Positions 16,203 through 25,550 of a stretch of DNA of 42,110 nucleotides are shown piece after piece. The position numbers and the translations under genes were made by a program. Below the pieces are notes generated by a model. It did not search any database and was not told where the DNA came from. It saw nothing but the letters and a program-made list of their open reading frames with translations. This DNA comes from Chloroflexota bacterium (GTDB lineage Bacteria > Chloroflexota > Anaerolineae > Anaerolineales > Villigracilaceae), in NCBI GenBank assembly GCA_029782225.1, contig JAKOVF010000064.1:1-42110 (forward strand), read 5' to 3'. The stretch's first letter is position 1; the number at the start of each line of letters is the position of its first letter.

Positions 16203-17314
16203 TTCACTGCCACCATTCTCTCGAACCACGCGTCGCGCGGATTTTCGGTCATGCTCAGCTTAGTCGATCGGATCCGCTCGATTTCATTCAGGATTTCATC
16301 CGGGAACGGAACAACGCCGCCCATGCGTCCATAGAACTCGACGGGCACGCGTCCCTTCACAGCCAGGCGGACATCTTCCAGCATCTGGCCGGAGTTCATC
16401 TCTGTGACAAGGAACGCTTCGACCCGCCCTGCAAGCTGGTCGATCACCTCATACGGGAACGGGCTGACCGTGATTGGCCTCAAAAGGCCAACCTTGATCC
16501 CCTTTTGCCGCGCGGTACGGATGGCGGACAGCGCCACACGACCAGCGGTGCCGAAGCCAACGATGACGAATTCAGCATCATCGAGATAATATTCTTTGTA
16601 TCGGACTTCATTCGCCTGGATTTGCTTCCAGCGCTGGATCAGGCGCAGGTTGAGTTTTTCTTCCTGGATGGGATCAAGATAAATGGAGGTCAGGACGCGG
16701 CGTTCTCGCTTTCCCATCCGTCCGTTGGTGGCCCATTCCCAGTCCTTGCGCTGGATTGGTTTCATCTCAGGCATCTGCGCGGGCTCCATGATCTGGCCGA
16801 CAGAGCCGTCGAGGATGACCATGCAGATGGAACGGTAGCGTTCCGCGAGGTCAAAGGAAAGGACCGTGAGGTCAATGGCTTCCTGCACAGAAGCCGGCGC
16901 GAGCACGATCGGCTGATAATCTCCATGTCCGCCGCCACGCACTGCCTGGTTGTAGTCACCCTGCGAGGGCGCGATGTTGCCCAGTCCCGGTCCGCCGCGC
17001 ATCACATTGATGATGACCGCCGGGATCTCCGTGCCAGCAATATATGAGATGCCTTCCATCATCAGGCTTACGCCCGGGCTGGAGGAACTGGACATGACGC
17101 GTACGCCTGCGCATGCCGCGCCGTAGACCATGTTGATCGCACCGAGTTCACTTTCGGCCTGGACAAATGTCCGGCCAAGCTCGGGCATACGGCGGGAGAG
17201 ATATTCGAGCACTTCCGTTTGAGGCGTGATCGGGTAGCCGAAGTAGGCCTCAAGTCCCGCACGAACCGAGGCTTCGGCGATGGCTTCATTGCCTTTCCAT
17301 AATTCACGAGTCAT
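16199..17314 (-). CDS. vorB: 2-oxoacid:ferredoxin oxidoreductase, alpha subunit (VorB/KorA type)
   Basis: 371 residues with domains I and II of the alpha chain. The N-terminus [10 protein letters not shown] and [11 protein letters not shown] is characteristic of the ketoisovalerate (VorB) and 2-oxoglutarate (KorA) enzymes rather than pyruvate enzymes. The conserved [15 protein letters not shown] segment binds the 2-oxoacid. The enzyme makes acyl-CoA and reduced ferredoxin from a 2-oxoacid, reversibly, in the cytoplasm. VorB is my best reading; KorA remains possible. The gene starts 12 bases after the ferredoxin-like subunit and overlaps the beta gene. Confidence 0.92.
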   Translation of the reverse strand: MTRELWKGNEAIAEASVRAGLEAYFGYPITPQTEVLEYLSRRMPELGRTFVQAESELGAINMVYGAACAGVRVMSSSSSPGVSLMMEGISYIAGTEIPAVIINVMRGGPGLGNIAPSQGDYNQAVRGGGHGDYQPIVLAPASVQEAIDLTVLSFDLAERYRSICMVILDGSVGQIMEPAQMPEMKPIQRKDWEWATNGRMGKRERRVLTSIYLDPIQEEKLNLRLIQRWKQIQANEVRYKEYYLDDAEFVIVGFGTAGRVALSAIRTARQKGIKVGLLRPITVSPFPYEVIDQLAGRVEAFLVTEMNSGQMLEDVRLAVKGRVPVEFYGRMGGVVPFPDEILNEIERIRSTKLSMTENPRDAWFERMVAVK

Positions 17315-17326
17315 GTAAATCTCCGT

Positions 17327-17572
17327 TCATGCCGGCGTTGGCGCGGCGGCCTTGGTTACTTCACGGTAAACAGTGATCGCTGCGTCGGGGCAGACGAGGG
17401 CACAGATAGCACACCCCGTGCATCCATCTTTGAACGTGTGCGCGGGGTGGTAGCCTTTAGGGGTAAGCCGGGACATGTCCAGCTCCATCACATCCTGTGG
17501 ACATGCGTTTATGCAAAGTTCGCACCCTTTGCAATAACTATCGCTGACTTCGATCCAACCTTTTACAGCCAT
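17327..17572 (-). CDS. 2-oxoacid:ferredoxin oxidoreductase, delta (2x[4Fe-4S] ferredoxin) subunit
   Basis: 81 residues with two complete cluster motifs: Cys14-17-20-24 (C-K-G-C-E-L-C-I-N-A-C-P) and Cys51-54-57-61 (C-T-G-C-A-I-C-A-L-V-C-P). It carries electrons from the catalytic subunits to free ferredoxin. It is the first gene of the operon, with an AAAAGGAG ribosome site. Its separate existence fits the four-subunit architecture of VOR/KOR enzymes. Confidence 0.94.
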   Translation of the reverse strand: MAVKGWIEVSDSYCKGCELCINACPQDVMELDMSRLTPKGYHPAHTFKDGCTGCAICALVCPDAAITVYREVTKAAAPTPA

Positions 17573-17723
17573 TGAATCTCCTTTTAGAGAAGTCGGATAT
17601 AAATTAGCGGATTGCCGCCAGCCTGATTATGTCGTTTTCGGAGAGCCGGGTGTAGTGCCATGCGTCATTACTCACATATACAAATGTCCTCGTTTGTGTG
17701 CTGGATTTTCGGGCGGTTTCGGC

Positions 17724-18905
17724 CTATTTCAACGAACCATCAAAGGTCGCCAGGTATACATTCGTGCCGTTTGTATCGCGAGAGACGAAATCGAAATAAA
17801 GATAGTAGATATTGTTTACATAGAGCAGGGTGGATAGATAGGTCGCTGACCAGTTCGGATGCTCCTTGTTCGATAAAACCGGATTCTGATCGTTCTTCAC
17901 CCAATGGATTCCGTCCTGGCTCGTGGCAACGCCGAACGCGAATCCGCCTGCCGTGAATTTGCCAGATCCATCGGTTGCCATGTAGACCATCTTCCAGCCG
18001 TCTGCAGTTTGTATCACATTTGGATCGATTACCCGAGTCGCATCCCAGCCGCTGGAGCTAACCGTCAGAACGGGATCACTCTCGACCAGGGCGGGATCAT
18101 TTGTGGCCGGGTCGTTATATTTCGTCCAGGTGATGCCATCTGGCGAGGTTGCCATGCCAATCATGGATTCGGTCCCGTCGCCGTGGCCATCGTAATACAT
18201 GATATAGCCGCTGTCTGTTTTATGGACGTCGGGTGCTGTAACCTGTACTTCATCCCAGGTGCCTTTCGAGCCGCCCGTAAGCACTGGAGCGGGATCAATG
18301 GTCCACGGTCCAGTGGGAGCCGGGGCGGTGGCGCGCCCAATAATCCCCGCGCCGCTGAACGTATTCCCTCGTAGTGTATAAAAATACAACACCCAGGTTC
18401 CATCATCCTCAACCAGCGCGCTCGTAACGAAGAAATTATTACCGAAGCGTGAACCTAAACTGCTCAACGATTTCGCACTCAATACAGGCTCGGTTACCTG
18501 ACGGGTCCACTGATAACCATCGGGTGATGTCGCATAGCCTACGCCGACCGGTGCGGGGAAGCCATTGATGCCGTTGAAGAACATGTGGAACTGCCCGTCA
18601 CGATAGAGCATGGCACCGGGATCGATGTAGACATTGTCCCAACCTGGATTATTGCTCTGTTGTAGTACAGGATTCCCCTCATAGAAATGGAACAGGGAAG
18701 TACCCAACTCATCGGTTGGAATGGCATTGGGTAAGCGAGTCGGCGTGGGCAGGACGGTCGCCGTGGCCGTCGGTGGAATGGGTGTGGATGTGGAGCTGGC
18801 AGTTGCTTCCAGGGTCTGTGTTGGACTTGACATTGGCGTGGATGGGACCGCGCATCCGCTCAAAAGCACGGCAAGCAGAATCAGCAGGCTGACAATAGTT
18901 TGCAT
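17724..18905 (-). CDS. Secreted lipoprotein with glycosidase-type five-bladed beta-propeller
   Basis: 393 residues. The lipoprotein signal peptide ends in L-L-S-G-C, so Cys18 is the probable lipid site. A Ser/Thr/Pro linker (about 20-58) leads to a propeller resembling GH43/GH32/GH130-like proteins: D-P-G-A-M-L-Y-R-D-G-Q-F-H-M-F-F-N-G-I, V-G-Y-A-T-S-P-D-G, and repeated A-T-S-x-D-G-I-x-W blades. Members hydrolyse or phosphorolyse oligosaccharides at the cell surface; the catalytic acids cannot be assigned by eye. It lies downstream of an AraC regulator on the same strand. Its ribosome site is inside a perfect 9-bp inverted repeat. Confidence 0.82.
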   Translation of the reverse strand: MQTIVSLLILLAVLLSGCAVPSTPMSSPTQTLEATASSTSTPIPPTATATVLPTPTRLPNAIPTDELGTSLFHFYEGNPVLQQSNNPGWDNVYIDPGAMLYRDGQFHMFFNGINGFPAPVGVGYATSPDGYQWTRQVTEPVLSAKSLSSLGSRFGNNFFVTSALVEDDGTWVLYFYTLRGNTFSGAGIIGRATAPAPTGPWTIDPAPVLTGGSKGTWDEVQVTAPDVHKTDSGYIMYYDGHGDGTESMIGMATSPDGITWTKYNDPATNDPALVESDPVLTVSSSGWDATRVIDPNVIQTADGWKMVYMATDGSGKFTAGGFAFGVATSQDGIHWVKNDQNPVLSNKEHPNWSATYLSTLLYVNNIYYLYFDFVSRDTNGTNVYLATFDGSLK

Positions 18906-18906
18906 G

Positions 18907-18941
18907 GTTAACTCCTCTGAGATTGGAAATTCGGAGTTAAC
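18907..18941 (-). promoter_or_regulatory. Ribosome-site-sequestering hairpin before the glycosidase-like lipoprotein
   Basis: On the minus strand GTTAACTCC (18941-18933) and GGAGTTAAC (18915-18907) are perfect 9-bp complements around a 17-base loop. The second arm contains the GGAG ribosome site, one base before the ATG at 18905. Transcripts arriving from the AraC gene would carry both arms; a transcript starting inside the loop would not. Confidence 0.65.
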
Positions 18942-18960
18942 GATACGTTTTACAGGATGA

Positions 18961-19857
18961 TCAGGCTATCGAAATCTTGCTCAACAGTTGGTGCATTTGC
19001 TGCCTGGAGACGTTCCGCAGTTGAGAGGGCGGCGCGCCGAATGTTTTGCGGAAGGCTTCCGTAAAATGGCTGTGACTGGAGAAACCCAGTTCCATCGCCA
19101 GCGTGGTCAAATCCGTGTTGGCCTGCGTTACATATTCCAGAGAAGTACGCAACCGGATTTGTTTGAGATATTGATGGATGGTCTGCCCGGTGTGTTTACG
19201 AAAGATGCGGCAAAGGTGAAAAGCGGAATAGCCGAAATGTCGGGCAATTTGCTCGAGTGAAAGGTCATTCCTGAAGTAGATGGATAGCATTTTCTGAACG
19301 CCGTCCGTCACTTCCTTTTCAGTTGCAGTCCTGGTGGAATGTGGCGATACACCCTGCTGATGATAGCTGTTGTAGATTACATGTTTGAGGATCGTGAGCA
19401 CGCTTTCTTCGATGAAGAGTTCATCTCTGACCCCTTTATTTACAATGGTATCAACAATCGAACGCTGCATCAGGTAGGTCCTTGGATCGCTGGGTCCGGA
19501 TGGGAATTGAAAAGGTTGCTGCGGATGATCGCTTACATATTCATCGAAGGGTTGTACTGCCTGTGCGATGAGTTCGGACTTGAACCCGAACCAGTCGCAT
19601 AAATCACCTTTTTCAGAGAGCCTGCCGCGAGAGTAAACTTGCCGGTCATTGTAGAACATGACAACGTTGGGATCGGCCACCACAGGCTTCTTGCCCGCAT
19701 GTGTGATGGTGACACTGGTACGTGGAAAGACGATCAGGGCTGAACCGGCGACATGCGGCCCGGTGAAATTGGAATGTTTTGGCCCCCGTCGAAATTGCCC
19801 GATCCGAAAAAAACTTCCGTCGTAAATGGACCTGCTGGCATCCTGATCGTCTCTCAT
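18961..19857 (-). CDS. AraC-family transcriptional regulator
   Basis: 298 residues. The N-terminal part (about 1-165) is a small-ligand or cupin-like sensor region with the G-P-H-V-A-G-S-A-L-I-V-F-P-R-T segment. The C-terminal AraC/XylS DNA-binding domain (about 185-285) has two helix-turn-helices: L-S-L-E-Q-I-A-R-H-F-G-Y-S-A-F-H-L-C-R and L-T-T-L-A-M-E-L-G-F-S-S-H-S-H-F, followed by F-R-K-T-F-G-A-P-P-S-Q-L-R. It probably controls the downstream glycosidase-like lipoprotein and perhaps the divergent sulfatase. The ATG lacks an obvious ribosome site. Confidence 0.92.
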   Translation of the reverse strand: MRDDQDASRSIYDGSFFRIGQFRRGPKHSNFTGPHVAGSALIVFPRTSVTITHAGKKPVVADPNVVMFYNDRQVYSRGRLSEKGDLCDWFGFKSELIAQAVQPFDEYVSDHPQQPFQFPSGPSDPRTYLMQRSIVDTIVNKGVRDELFIEESVLTILKHVIYNSYHQQGVSPHSTRTATEKEVTDGVQKMLSIYFRNDLSLEQIARHFGYSAFHLCRIFRKHTGQTIHQYLKQIRLRTSLEYVTQANTDLTTLAMELGFSSHSHFTEAFRKTFGAPPSQLRNVSRQQMHQLLSKISIA

Positions 19858-19950
19858 TATCTACTAACCTGTAAATTTGATATGGAAAGCCTTGTCACAA
19901 TTGCTGCGCAATCTTATCCAAATGGTGTTCTTCGCGCAAGTACCCGCTGC

Positions 19951-19979
19951 TTGCTCATTCCCGGCATATTATCTATAAT
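19951..19979 (+). promoter_or_regulatory. Sigma-70-type promoter of the sulfatase gene, predicted leaderless
   Basis: TTGCTC and TATAAT are separated by exactly 17 bases, and the -10 box ends seven bases before the ATG at 19987. Transcription would begin at the start codon, and no ribosome site is present. Confidence 0.65.
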
Positions 19980-19986
19980 TTGACCC

Positions 19987-21411
19987 ATGAAAAATCCAGC
20001 ATATGTGGGACGGATTTTACGACTCCTTGTCATTTTTGCTTTCTCTACTGGCATATTATCGGGTTGTGCTCAGGCGAGCGTGGGGAATACCAACCCGTCC
20101 AGGCCCAACATCATATTAATTCTTACGGATGACCAGCCTGTCTCGACGCTGGCATACATGCCAAATGTGCAAAAAGAACTGGTCGCGCACGGGGTGACTT
20201 TTTCCGAGGCCTTCTCCACGACTCCACTCTGCTGCCCGAGCCGCGCAAGTATTCTTACCGGGCTTTATGTATTTCATCATGGCGTCAAAACCAATCGTGC
20301 ACCGGATGGCGGCGCATTGGCCTTCAATGACAAATCCACACTGGCGGTATGGCTGCATCAGGCAGGTTATCGCACGGCATTGATGGGAAAATATCTCAAC
20401 GGTTCGGATGAGCTGCCGGAAGGTTATGTCCCTCCCGGCTGGGACGAATGGCAGGTTTTCCTCAAGCGTGATCCGGACCTTGCGTACTACTACAACTACA
20501 CCTTGTCTGAAAACGGGACAGCCGTGCAACACGGACGGAACGCGTCCGATTACAGCACCGACCTTCTGGCGAAGCGCGCGGTCCAGTTCATAAAAGATTC
20601 CGGCGACAAGCCTTTTTTTCTCATGCTAAGCGTTTTTGCTCCACATGAGACGTATCAGCCCGCAGCGCGTCACAAAGACCTTTTCAAAACCGATGCGGAG
20701 TTTCAGCGCTACCGTCCCCCAAGTTACTTTGAAGCAGATCTCAGCGATAAGCCGGGCTGGGTGAGCCAGATCAAACCTGCGAATAAGGATTACGTGGATC
20801 ATGTGTACGAGCGCATCCTGCGGACGCTGATGTCCGTGGACGACGCTGTTGGAGATTTGACCCGTGTGCTGGATGAGCGACAGATTCGTAATAATACGGT
20901 CATCATTTATATGACCGATAACGGCATGGCAATGGGAGAAAATGGAATCTTCGGAAAGAATTGCGGATATGATCCGTGCCTCCATTTGCCATTTGTGATC
21001 AGTTATCCACCCCTGACCCCCTCAGCCCGCCAGGACAACAACCTTGTCCTCAATATTGACATTGCTCCCACGATTATGGATTTCGCTGGCCTAACGCCTC
21101 CATCTGTGCTGGATGGGCAGAGCATCCTGCCGCTGCTGAAGGACCCCTCCGCCAATTGGCGTGATGGATTCTTGATCGAGCATTATCAAGATAAAGGGGA
21201 TGTTGAGGAAAGCGCATTGGCGGCGATCATTCCCGGCTACGTTGGCTTCCGCACAAAGGAATGGAAATATATCGAATACGCTACGGGCGAGCGGGAGCTT
21301 TACGATCTGGTGAATGATCCGTGGGAAATGAATAATATTGCGGGCCAACCGGGACACGAAGATGTGATTGCTGAATTGCAGGATAAAATCAAGAAGTTGA
21401 GGCATAAATAG
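19987..21411 (+). CDS. Sulfatase, type I (formylglycine-dependent), lipoprotein
   Basis: 474 residues. The N-terminal signal with I-L-S-G-C (Cys27) indicates a surface lipoprotein. N-I-I-L-I-L-T-D-D-Q supplies the metal-binding Asp pair (48-49). The signature P-L-C-C-P-S-R-A-S-I-L-T-G is present, so Cys82 is the residue to be oxidised to formylglycine. The late M-T-D-N-G motif supplies further metal ligands. It hydrolyses a sulfate ester, probably on a glycan or aryl substrate; no maturase gene is in the window. The TAG abuts the GTG of the next gene, so both form one operon from the promoter at 19951. Confidence 0.93.
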   Translation: MKNPAYVGRILRLLVIFAFSTGILSGCAQASVGNTNPSRPNIILILTDDQPVSTLAYMPNVQKELVAHGVTFSEAFSTTPLCCPSRASILTGLYVFHHGVKTNRAPDGGALAFNDKSTLAVWLHQAGYRTALMGKYLNGSDELPEGYVPPGWDEWQVFLKRDPDLAYYYNYTLSENGTAVQHGRNASDYSTDLLAKRAVQFIKDSGDKPFFLMLSVFAPHETYQPAARHKDLFKTDAEFQRYRPPSYFEADLSDKPGWVSQIKPANKDYVDHVYERILRTLMSVDDAVGDLTRVLDERQIRNNTVIIYMTDNGMAMGENGIFGKNCGYDPCLHLPFVISYPPLTPSARQDNNLVLNIDIAPTIMDFAGLTPPSVLDGQSILPLLKDPSANWRDGFLIEHYQDKGDVEESALAAIIPGYVGFRTKEWKYIEYATGERELYDLVNDPWEMNNIAGQPGHEDVIAELQDKIKKLRHK

Positions 21412-23043
21412 GTGAAGAAGAACAAGACGATTCTTGCGGTTTTGCTGCTGTTGGGGCTCGGGTATTTCATATTATTCTGGTTTCCTAATTCCACTGGTGC
21501 ACGCGATTTCAATATGACGTTCATCTTTGAGCAGGATGAACCTGCGCAATACCCGCACATCATCCGGATGTTGGAGCCGGGCAAAACGTTCCAGCAGACT
21601 CTATACCGCGTCTTCGCCTATCAGCACTATTACTTCGGTTTTCCATACTACGGCTACTCAGCGCTGGTTCTGTTGCCGGTTAAGCTTTTTATTGGCTGGG
21701 AGAATGTCTCTCTCAATATGTTGTTGCTGAGGCAGTTCGTCAGCACGCTGCCGATGATCATCGCGATCATTCTCCTGGTCTATTTGCAGACGCGGTTCCG
21801 ATCCTACTGGAAGTCCATTTTGCTGTTTGTGATTTTGCTTGCGGTTCCCGGAGTGGTCTTCAATGACATGTGGATTCACCCGGACAGCCTCACTTTCCTT
21901 TTCATTGTCCTCACCTTTTTCTTCCTGGACCGGGACGATCTCCAGTTTGGGAAGAATTTCTATCTCGCCGCGCTGGCATGCGGACTTGCTGTTGGAACCA
22001 AGCTGATCGGTCTGTTTTTCTTCCTGGCGATCCCATTCTATATCTTCCTCGGTTGGCGCCAGGGAAGGATCGATTTGCGCAAGGCGTTCGTAGCCGCGGG
22101 GCTTTTTGTCGGCATCATGTTCGCGACCTTCGTGCTGGTCAACCCATTCCTGTACTGGGCGTCGGAACGGGCATTTGCCCTCAAAACCCAGACCAATCTT
22201 CATGACTCCATGAGCAGCGGGTTTATCGTCACCTATTACAACAGTCCCTTGCTGTGGCTGCAGGTTTTCCAAAAATGGTATGGGCTCCTTATCTTCGTTT
22301 TGTTTGCTGCCATTTCGGCAGTGATTGCCGCATTCAAGGGTGAGAGACGTCTCTTGAATCAGTTGATCTTATTCTGGGCTGTTCCGTTCATGTCTTACAT
22401 TGCGTTTGCTTTGGTGATTCGGGCCAAGCATTTCCCGCTTCCCATCCTGCTGCCGATGTTTTCGAGCATCCCCGCTTACTTCACCCTTGTCGAGCCGCAG
22501 AAGTTCATTGGCCCGGTTACCGAATATCTGAAGAAAAATGCTTTGCGCCTGGGGTTAATGCTCGTCGGGCTGGTGATCGTCGGCGCACAACTGCTCTACA
22601 GTTTCAGGCAGGATGCCTCGCTATACACCGAGAATCTCCATCGCGAGGAAAACAATCCCAACATTCAGTTCTATACAAAACTCGAACGGGATTATCTTTC
22701 GAAGATTGTGTTAGATCGTCAATTGGTCATCTTCCGGGATTGGATGATGTATGTTCCCAACTCGCCCAGATATGAAGATTACTTCAAGTGGGGTGTATCC
22801 GATTATCAGGTTGCGATGCAGCATGATCCAGATGTGTTGATCCTGAATAAACAGCATATCTACGACTATACCCAGCCCGGACAGGTCGAAGGCGCCAAAG
22901 ATCCTGACTTTGCGCTGACTGTCGAGTTCTACAAGAATGCCCTCAACGGGACCGTGGAGGGGTACACTTTGCTTTACCAGGATGACTTCGGCGTGGTCTA
23001 TCTGAAGACGCCGTTGTACGAACAATTCTTTGCCTCTGATTAG
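21412..23043 (+). CDS. GT-C-like membrane glycosyltransferase (GT39/PMT-like), putative
   Basis: 543 residues with about ten hydrophobic helices and an early acidic motif E-Q-D-E-P (about 42-46) after the first helix, as in GT-C enzymes that use polyprenyl-phosphate sugars. The alternation of helices and the final soluble domain (about 400-543) fit PMT_2/GT39-like proteins. It could add sugars to proteins or lipids on the outer face of the membrane. The GTG start is directly after the sulfatase stop codon. Donor and acceptor are unknown. Confidence 0.75.
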   Translation: MKKNKTILAVLLLLGLGYFILFWFPNSTGARDFNMTFIFEQDEPAQYPHIIRMLEPGKTFQQTLYRVFAYQHYYFGFPYYGYSALVLLPVKLFIGWENVSLNMLLLRQFVSTLPMIIAIILLVYLQTRFRSYWKSILLFVILLAVPGVVFNDMWIHPDSLTFLFIVLTFFFLDRDDLQFGKNFYLAALACGLAVGTKLIGLFFFLAIPFYIFLGWRQGRIDLRKAFVAAGLFVGIMFATFVLVNPFLYWASERAFALKTQTNLHDSMSSGFIVTYYNSPLLWLQVFQKWYGLLIFVLFAAISAVIAAFKGERRLLNQLILFWAVPFMSYIAFALVIRAKHFPLPILLPMFSSIPAYFTLVEPQKFIGPVTEYLKKNALRLGLMLVGLVIVGAQLLYSFRQDASLYTENLHREENNPNIQFYTKLERDYLSKIVLDRQLVIFRDWMMYVPNSPRYEDYFKWGVSDYQVAMQHDPDVLILNKQHIYDYTQPGQVEGAKDPDFALTVEFYKNALNGTVEGYTLLYQDDFGVVYLKTPLYEQFFASD

Positions 23044-23059
23044 ATTTCAGGAACTCAAA

Positions 23060-24295
23060 ATGTCCAACACCAAAACTCCAGTCATCATTGACGCGTTCCG
23101 CACGCCGATCGGCGCGCTGGGTGGGAGCCTCGCTTCGGTCCGGCCTGACGATCTGGCTGCCCTCGTGATCAAAGAGATTCTCTCCCGCACCAAAATTGAT
23201 CCCGCGCTCGTCGAGGAAGTCTTCTTCGGGTGTGCAAATCAAGCCGGTGAAGATAACCGCAACGTGGCACGCATGGCTGCTTTGCTTGCCGGGCTTCCCG
23301 TGGAAGTAGCTGGCGTGACCGTCAACCGACTCTGTGCATCCGGGTTGAGTGCCATCAACCAGGCAGCGCGCGCGATCAAAGTCGGTGAAGGGGATGTGTA
23401 TATCGCGGGCGGCGTCGAATCCATGAGCCGAGCGCCGTACTCCATTCCGAAGGCTGAAGCGGGATTTTCGTTTGGGAATCTCACCGCCTGGGATACCGCC
23501 CTCGGCTGGCGTTATCCGAATCCGGTAATGAAAGAGAAGTACGGGACGGAGTCCATGGGCGAAACTGCAGAAAACCTTGCCAGAGAACGACCGCACATCA
23601 CGCGTGAGAAGCAGGACGCTTTTGCCTTCCGCTCGCATCAATGTGCCATTGCCGCCACTGACTCGGGCCGCTTTGCGGAAGAGATCGTGCCCGTGACGAT
23701 TCCACAGAAAAAAGGGATGCCGAAGATCGTCAGCACTGACGAACGCCCGCGCCGCGATACGACACTGGAATCGCTCGCCAATCTGAAGCCGGCTTTCGCC
23801 AAAGACGGCGGAACTGTCACTGCCGGGAACTCATCTGGACTCAATGATGGCGCGGCCGCACTGCTTGTGATGAGCGAAGAGAAAGCCAGGGAATTGAACC
23901 TTAAGCCACTGGCGCGGATCGTGGCCTCTGCGGCTGCTGGCGTTCCGCCGCGCGTCATGGGACTTGGCCCCGTGCCTGCGACGAGGAAAGTCCTTGAGCG
24001 CACCGGTTTGAAGATGCAGGAAATTGAACTGGTTGAATTGAACGAAGCCTTCGCTGTGCAATCTCTGGCAGTGATCGAAGATCTGGGCGTTGACCCTGAG
24101 ATCGTCAATGTCAACGGCGGCGCGATTGCCATTGGACATCCCCTCGGTTGTTCCGGTGCGCGGCTCGTGACGACTCTCGTTCATGAAATGCGGTTGCGTG
24201 CAGCAAGTGGGAAGCCAATCAAATATGGACTCGCTACGCTGTGCGTTGGTGTAGGTCAGGGCGAAGCGACTGTCATTGAATGGATTGGTAGATAA
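23060..24295 (+). CDS. Acetyl-CoA C-acyltransferase (thiolase)
   Basis: 411 residues of the thiolase II family. Cys92 (N-R-L-C-A-S-G-L) is the acyl-accepting nucleophile, His360 ([11 protein letters not shown]) and Cys395 (C-V-G-V-G-Q-G) complete the site. It either condenses two acetyl-CoA or cleaves 3-oxoacyl-CoA; the N-terminal [10 protein letters not shown] and R-A-P-Y-S-I-P-K-A segments resemble acetyl-CoA/3-oxoadipyl-CoA thiolases. An upstream in-frame TTG at 23030 overlaps the previous gene, but ATG 23060 has an AGGAA site and is preferred. Confidence 0.95.
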   Translation: MSNTKTPVIIDAFRTPIGALGGSLASVRPDDLAALVIKEILSRTKIDPALVEEVFFGCANQAGEDNRNVARMAALLAGLPVEVAGVTVNRLCASGLSAINQAARAIKVGEGDVYIAGGVESMSRAPYSIPKAEAGFSFGNLTAWDTALGWRYPNPVMKEKYGTESMGETAENLARERPHITREKQDAFAFRSHQCAIAATDSGRFAEEIVPVTIPQKKGMPKIVSTDERPRRDTTLESLANLKPAFAKDGGTVTAGNSSGLNDGAAALLVMSEEKARELNLKPLARIVASAAAGVPPRVMGLGPVPATRKVLERTGLKMQEIELVELNEAFAVQSLAVIEDLGVDPEIVNVNGGAIAIGHPLGCSGARLVTTLVHEMRLRAASGKPIKYGLATLCVGVGQGEATVIEWIGR

Positions 24296-24318
24296 ACTTG
24301 AATGTTGCAGTTCGAAGG

Positions 24319-24354
24319 TTCAAGGTTGTTCGACCATCAACTTTCAACCTTGAA
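24319..24354. repeat. Perfect 10-bp inverted repeat between thiolase and lipoprotein genes
   Basis: TTCAAGGTTG and CAACCTTGAA flank a 16-base loop. The GAAGGTTCAAGGTT core is a kind of low-complexity intergenic repeat. There is no T-run, so it is not a clear terminator. Confidence 0.5.
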
Positions 24355-24371
24355 ACAGCCCCGGAGGAGAC

Positions 24372-25550
24372 ATGAAACGAATCATCGAACTGATGCTCAT
24401 TGCCGTGTTGCTCACTGCCTGTGGAGCAAAGTCCACGCCGATTGCCCAGGCGGGTGATGCCCTGCCGGCAACGCCCGTGTCGGATAAGCGGACTCCGGTA
24501 GCCACTCGGACACCGGCCCCGGCAGAGATTAGTGCGCCGCTCGTGGATGCGCCATCTATCATGCTCCTCAGTATGCTCAATGAAAAGGACGGATGGGCCA
24601 CGACTCAAAGGGGAGTCATTCGCACGAACGATGGCGGTGTTACCTGGCACAACGTTACTCCTCCGGGAATCGGTGATGTGCAGACGGCGCGTCTTGCGCT
24701 GCTCGATGTCGATCATGCCTGGATGCAAGCGCCCGACCCCAACAACTATCCCAACGGCGGATCCCTGTATCGCACGAAGGATGGCGGCATCACATGGACC
24801 TTGAACTCCACGCCGTTCAGCGGTGGGCAGATGGCGTTCCTCGATGAGAATAACGGATGGATGATGGCTGACCTCGGTGCTGGTGCCGGTTCTCAGGCAA
24901 TCGCTGTTTATCAAACAACAGACGGGGGCACATCATGGTCGCTCGCCTACGTAAATGATCCCAATCAACCAAACGCGGGCGACACGCTGCCGCTCGGCGG
25001 ATTGAAGGGCATGATCGTTCCATTGAATATGAAAACTGCATGGGTCGGCGGCGTGACGTATGCTCCGTCCATTGTCTATCTCTATCGCACCGATGATGCG
25101 GGTCGCACATGGACGCAAATCGAAGTCCCATTGCCAGCCGATATAAACATGAGCGAGATCGACGTGGACGCGATGAAGTTTGTCAGCGGGAAGGATGGTT
25201 TCCTGGCTTTGCGTCTGCTGGGTGATACTTATCGCACTGCGTTTTATGCGACTCACGATGCAGGTAACACCTGGAGTCTCATGACAACGATTCTGCCCGG
25301 CACGGGTACAACGGAAATTCTTTCGGCGCAGGAAATCGTCTTTTATAACGGCCAGCAGTTCTACGTCACGCGCGATGCGGCACAGAACTGGAGCATTGCC
25401 GATCCAGATGTTGTTTTTGGCGACTTCTTTGCAACCATGTCCTTCGCGGACGCCTCCACCGGTTGGGTCATCAAGTCAGATGTATCCGATCATCGCTCCC
25501 TCTACAAAACGACCGACGGAGGCAAGACTTGGTCCGAGCTCATTCCATAG
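24372..25550 (+). CDS. Lipoprotein with YCF48/BNR-like beta-propeller repeats
   Basis: 392 residues with a lipoprotein signal ending L-L-T-A-C (Cys17), a short Pro/Thr linker, then at least five propeller blades marked by T-x-D-G-G-x-T-W or D-A-G-x-T-W turns (near residues 90, 140, 185, 240, 300 and 385). The pattern matches photosystem II stability factor HCF136/YCF48 and sialidase-like BNR repeats; outside phototrophs these proteins are surface-exposed and usually of unknown role. A GGAGG site precedes the ATG. Its last codons overlap the next lipoprotein gene. Confidence 0.85.
   Translation: MKRIIELMLIAVLLTACGAKSTPIAQAGDALPATPVSDKRTPVATRTPAPAEISAPLVDAPSIMLLSMLNEKDGWATTQRGVIRTNDGGVTWHNVTPPGIGDVQTARLALLDVDHAWMQAPDPNNYPNGGSLYRTKDGGITWTLNSTPFSGGQMAFLDENNGWMMADLGAGAGSQAIAVYQTTDGGTSWSLAYVNDPNQPNAGDTLPLGGLKGMIVPLNMKTAWVGGVTYAPSIVYLYRTDDAGRTWTQIEVPLPADINMSEIDVDAMKFVSGKDGFLALRLLGDTYRTAFYATHDAGNTWSLMTTILPGTGTTEILSAQEIVFYNGQQFYVTRDAAQNWSIADPDVVFGDFFATMSFADASTGWVIKSDVSDHRSLYKTTDGGKTWSELIP

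Noticed and set aside
16505..17047. 180-codon frame antisense to the oxidoreductase alpha subunit
   Set aside because: A shadow of a strongly conserved gene; no independent evidence.
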